A stretch of DNA of 64,000 bases from Neurospora tetrasperma FGSC 2508 (lineage: Eukaryota; Ascomycota; Sordariomycetes; Sordariales; Sordariaceae). A program made the position numbers and the translations under genes. The notes beneath the pieces were generated by a model. It saw nothing but the letters and a program-made list of their open reading frames with translations. It searched no databases and was not told the origin of the DNA. Numbering within the stretch: position 1 is the first letter of the stretch; each line of letters opens with the position of its first letter. The stretch lies in the NCBI RefSeq assembly GCF_000213175.1, contig NW_009799179.1:4114858-4178857 (forward strand). The letters are read 5' to 3'. Positions 60,905 to 64,000 of this stretch are shown piece after piece.

Positions 60905-63900
60905 TAATCTGAAATTAAAAAGAATACTGCTATCCTTATTAATATAAAGTTTTCTTCCGAACAAATCGGCATTAGCAAATATTGAGAGGAAATTAAAAAC
61001 AATCAGATTATACTTTATAAAAATACTTGACGAGATCAGAACGGGAGGGAACCTAGCGAAAATTCCGAAACCCAACTTCGAAGACCCTACGAAGAAGAAC
61101 GAACTATTAGAAGTATACACCCCGACCGACTTCGCCTTGCGTATAGCCAAGTATTAATAATTAAGAAATAAAACAACAACGAAGAAGTATCGACAAGCAC
61201 TCGCTAAAAACCTAATAAATATAAATACTTTATAGGCCTCCAACGCCTACGGACAAGAATAAATAAATAAATTAATTAATAAAATCCGGATATATATAAT
61301 TAATTATAATATATTATTAATCCAAATTTCTAGGGTAGAAGTTTTTGGATATCCTTACCTTAAGAACGAAAATATTAGACTTTAAATAAAAGACGCGGCT
61401 AGACGGAACGGCCCGCTAACACTAATTCTAAATAGTAATAAAGAGATAGCCTCATCCGGAATCGAAATTCAAACCCAATCTTTAATATTAGAAGTAGAAA
61501 TACTAATCTTAGGGTTATATATAAAGAACTAACAAATTAAGAGAAATACCTTTAAAATTTTAAAATTCTCGCAAAATCGCGTATTTACTATAAAAACTAT
61601 AAATAATATCAATATCTAATAGAATAAATATAGTATAATAATTAGAAAATAGGCCAATACTTTAAATAAAGTAAAATTAGTAAAAAGACTTTATTTTTCC
61701 TAGAAAGATTATTTCGCCCTATCGCTTAACGATTTAACCAAAATAGAAATTATAGAATATACTATTAACCTTACAGAAAATTCCCAGTTATAGACTTTTC
61801 AACCTATCTAATACTTTAAGGATATAAAGGTATTTGTAGAGAAAATTTTCCTAGTAATAGAAAAGGCGGATATAATCTTCTATAGTAATTCGCCGTATAT
61901 AACTAATACTTTGTACTCTCTAAAGCCCAATGCGAAAACGAAAGAGGAATAACGAACCGTCTATAATTTCCGGCTAATAAATACTAATACTATTAAATTA
62001 GTATATTCTTATTATAATATAAAAGCTAGTACGGACGATTTATTTATTGGAAGAATAATAGTAATATTAATAATAGATATAAAAAATAATTATTAGGTTG
62101 TAGGAGTAAAGTTAGGATACTAATAAATAATAGGAGTGTAGATACTATATAATATATTCTTATATAACCGCATACCTTAGGGAATAAAGAATTCTATAAT
62201 AATATATATTCGGATAAAAGATATAGTATTCGGAATTTACCTACCGAGGATAGTAATTCCAAATAGAAATATATACGGGGAATATAGTAATCTAATAAAC
62301 AGATTCCGAAAGAATAGTAGAATCGACTTCGATGCAATATATAATTAAGTAGAATTGAAAGTAAGTAAGCTAAGTAATAAAGAAATCTAATAATTAAAGA
62401 GAAAAGGGAAGGAGATATTGTACTTCTTAGTAGAATTATTTATTCTAAGGTATAATATAGATTTAACGAATATACTCTCAATTTATATTGATAATTATTA
62501 TATAGCCAATATGGATTTTTAAATATATTTATAGTTTTTATTCGAAAAATACTTCCCCTAAATTACTTTTAGACTAATTCTATTAGTAGGCAAGAAGATA
62601 AAATTATTTATAAAGAATATAGAGACGCTAGGTTTCTATATTCGGGATGGGAAAATCTTATTAGCTAAGAAGTATAAACAAAAATTCCGTAAGTAAGCGG
62701 ATAAGTAGAAAAGAAAACCCCTAAAAATATAGGAAGAAGTCTAATAATTAATATATCTAACCTTATTCGTTTGTAAACATATCCTGGGGCGAATAGGTTT
62801 AATACGGGTATTATATAACGCCTTTTATATTCGGATTTTAAAAAAGATAGTAAAAGGGGGGAAATTAATATAAATAGAAGTAATTAAAAGAGAAAACCCG
62901 GAGTGGGAGAAAATATAAATAATAATAGTAAAAAGTATTCACGAAATAATTAAAGATAACGTACTAATCGGCGTCGATTATAAATAGAGAATTTATATTG
63001 CGTTAAATATAAATAAAATAGGAATAGGCGTAGTAATATTTTAAATTAATAACAAAGACCTAGTAAAAGAATATAATAAAAAGAAATATTGGAAGGATAT
63101 TAAGATTAATACGTTTATATTTTAGAATCTAACGGATATAGAATCCCAATATAGTAACCCGAAGAGGGAAATATTAGTAATAGTAAAAGCGTTGAAAGAG
63201 ACCTAATAAATAATTTAGACTTTAGAATTCCCAATATATATTTATACCGACTATATATTTATTATTAATACTATAATATAAAGTTAACAATTTATTTTAA
63301 AGTAGCGAAATAGATAAATATAGTAATAGGATTTAACGTTAGCTTCTATTACCGTTTAAATACGGATAAAATTATTAGAATTATTAATAGTTCATTACAA
63401 TTAACACTAAAATTATATAATCCTCTTAGAATAAACTTAGGAAGGGAATTTCTAATGAGGGGAATATTTATTGGGCTAAAGAATATTATACTATTATTTT
63501 TATTTAGAATAGGGAATATTATAGATTTAAAATATTCGGAGCTGGGAGGGTTAGAATAGTATAGAAATATTATTACTTGGCTAATTGTAGGAAATAAAGG
63601 TCTAAAATATTAAGAAAAGCCGGATAGGAGAAAAATTAAAAATAGAATAACCCGATTCTATCTATTGGAAGGGAAATTATTAAAGTTTAATATTAATAAC
63701 GCTTTAGTAGAATATATAATCCCTAGGGAATGGGAATAAATTCTACGAAAAGTATATAATAAATATAAATACTATTCGATTGAAACTATATTCTGAAAGA
63801 TCCGTAAAAGATTCTAGTAACCAACTAGAGTAGCTGATATTATTAATTATTATTAAACCTACTAAATTTATTAATAATATTTGAAAAAGAAATTAATAGC

Positions 63901-64000
63901 CGCCTTAAGAGCTATTTCTATTTTCTAATCTATAGTTTTATTTAGTATTAACTTTTTAGGACCGATCTCTCTGAAGGGGGTAGGGGGGAAAGGATATATT
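60905..64000 (+). mobile_element. Element E, right part: reverse transcriptase, RNase H and start of integrase; runs off the window
   Basis: After B's duplication the + strand again reads as retroelement pol. Reverse transcriptase spans about 61,900-62,700, with the catalytic-box region near 62,490. RNase H spans about 62,950-63,270. An integrase zinc-binding region followed by the start of the integrase core spans about 63,700-63,990. The order (protease to the left of B, RT/RNase H/integrase to the right) fits one Ty3/gypsy-type element split by B. It is a fossil with many breaks. The end of integrase and the right LTR lie outside. Confidence 0.75.

Noticed and set aside
60854-61150. 98-residue frame on the - strand
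   Set aside because: It crosses the end of B's LTR into E and is a shadow of E's coding-like + strand.

Overview
The window looks like a filamentous ascomycete of the Neurospora type. It encodes the Woronin-body protein HEX-1, found only in filamentous ascomycetes. Its introns are short, with GT..AG ends and CTGAC/CTAAC-like branch sites. Its right half is an AT-rich block whose repeats differ almost only by C/T and G/A transitions, the signature of repeat-induced point mutation (RIP).

Left half (1 to about 30,100): ordinary gene-bearing DNA. In order: a secreted Asn/Gly-rich protein (+, two introns); phosphatidylinositol synthase (-, three introns); an Rqc2/NEMF-type ribosome quality-control factor (-, one exon); a possible small single-pass membrane protein (-); hex-1 (+), with a long His-rich upstream open frame that splices in frame to the HEX-1 start; bleomycin hydrolase (+, one intron); and a large disordered Arg/Asp/Glu-rich protein (+, one intron or a microexon). 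These act in cell-wall or secretory biology, phospholipid synthesis, translation quality control, septal-pore plugging and cytosolic peptide turnover. They are not one pathway. Long gene-poor stretches lie at 10.8-15.0 kb and 20.1-25.3 kb.

Right half (about 30,100 to 64,000): a nest of decayed LTR retrotransposons, resolved by their end repeats and target-site duplications. E is a Ty3/gypsy-type element on + that enters near 30.1 kb and runs off the right edge. B (34,280-60,899) is a chromovirus inserted in E, duplication aatat. B contains C (35,566-45,613, non-autonomous, duplication agtaa) and D (50,667-59,435, a chromovirus on -, duplication aatct). C's right LTR contains A (37,962-45,390, a chromovirus on +, duplication gggga/gagga). 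D holds an assembly gap of 887 N. All are heavily mutated fossils.

Most unusual: in B, and less clearly in A and D, the stretch between the chromodomain and the 3' LTR holds a degraded coding-like tract on the strand opposite to gag-pol. That is a candidate extra antisense gene of these fungal chromoviruses. Coordinates inside the decayed elements are approximate. No database search was possible.
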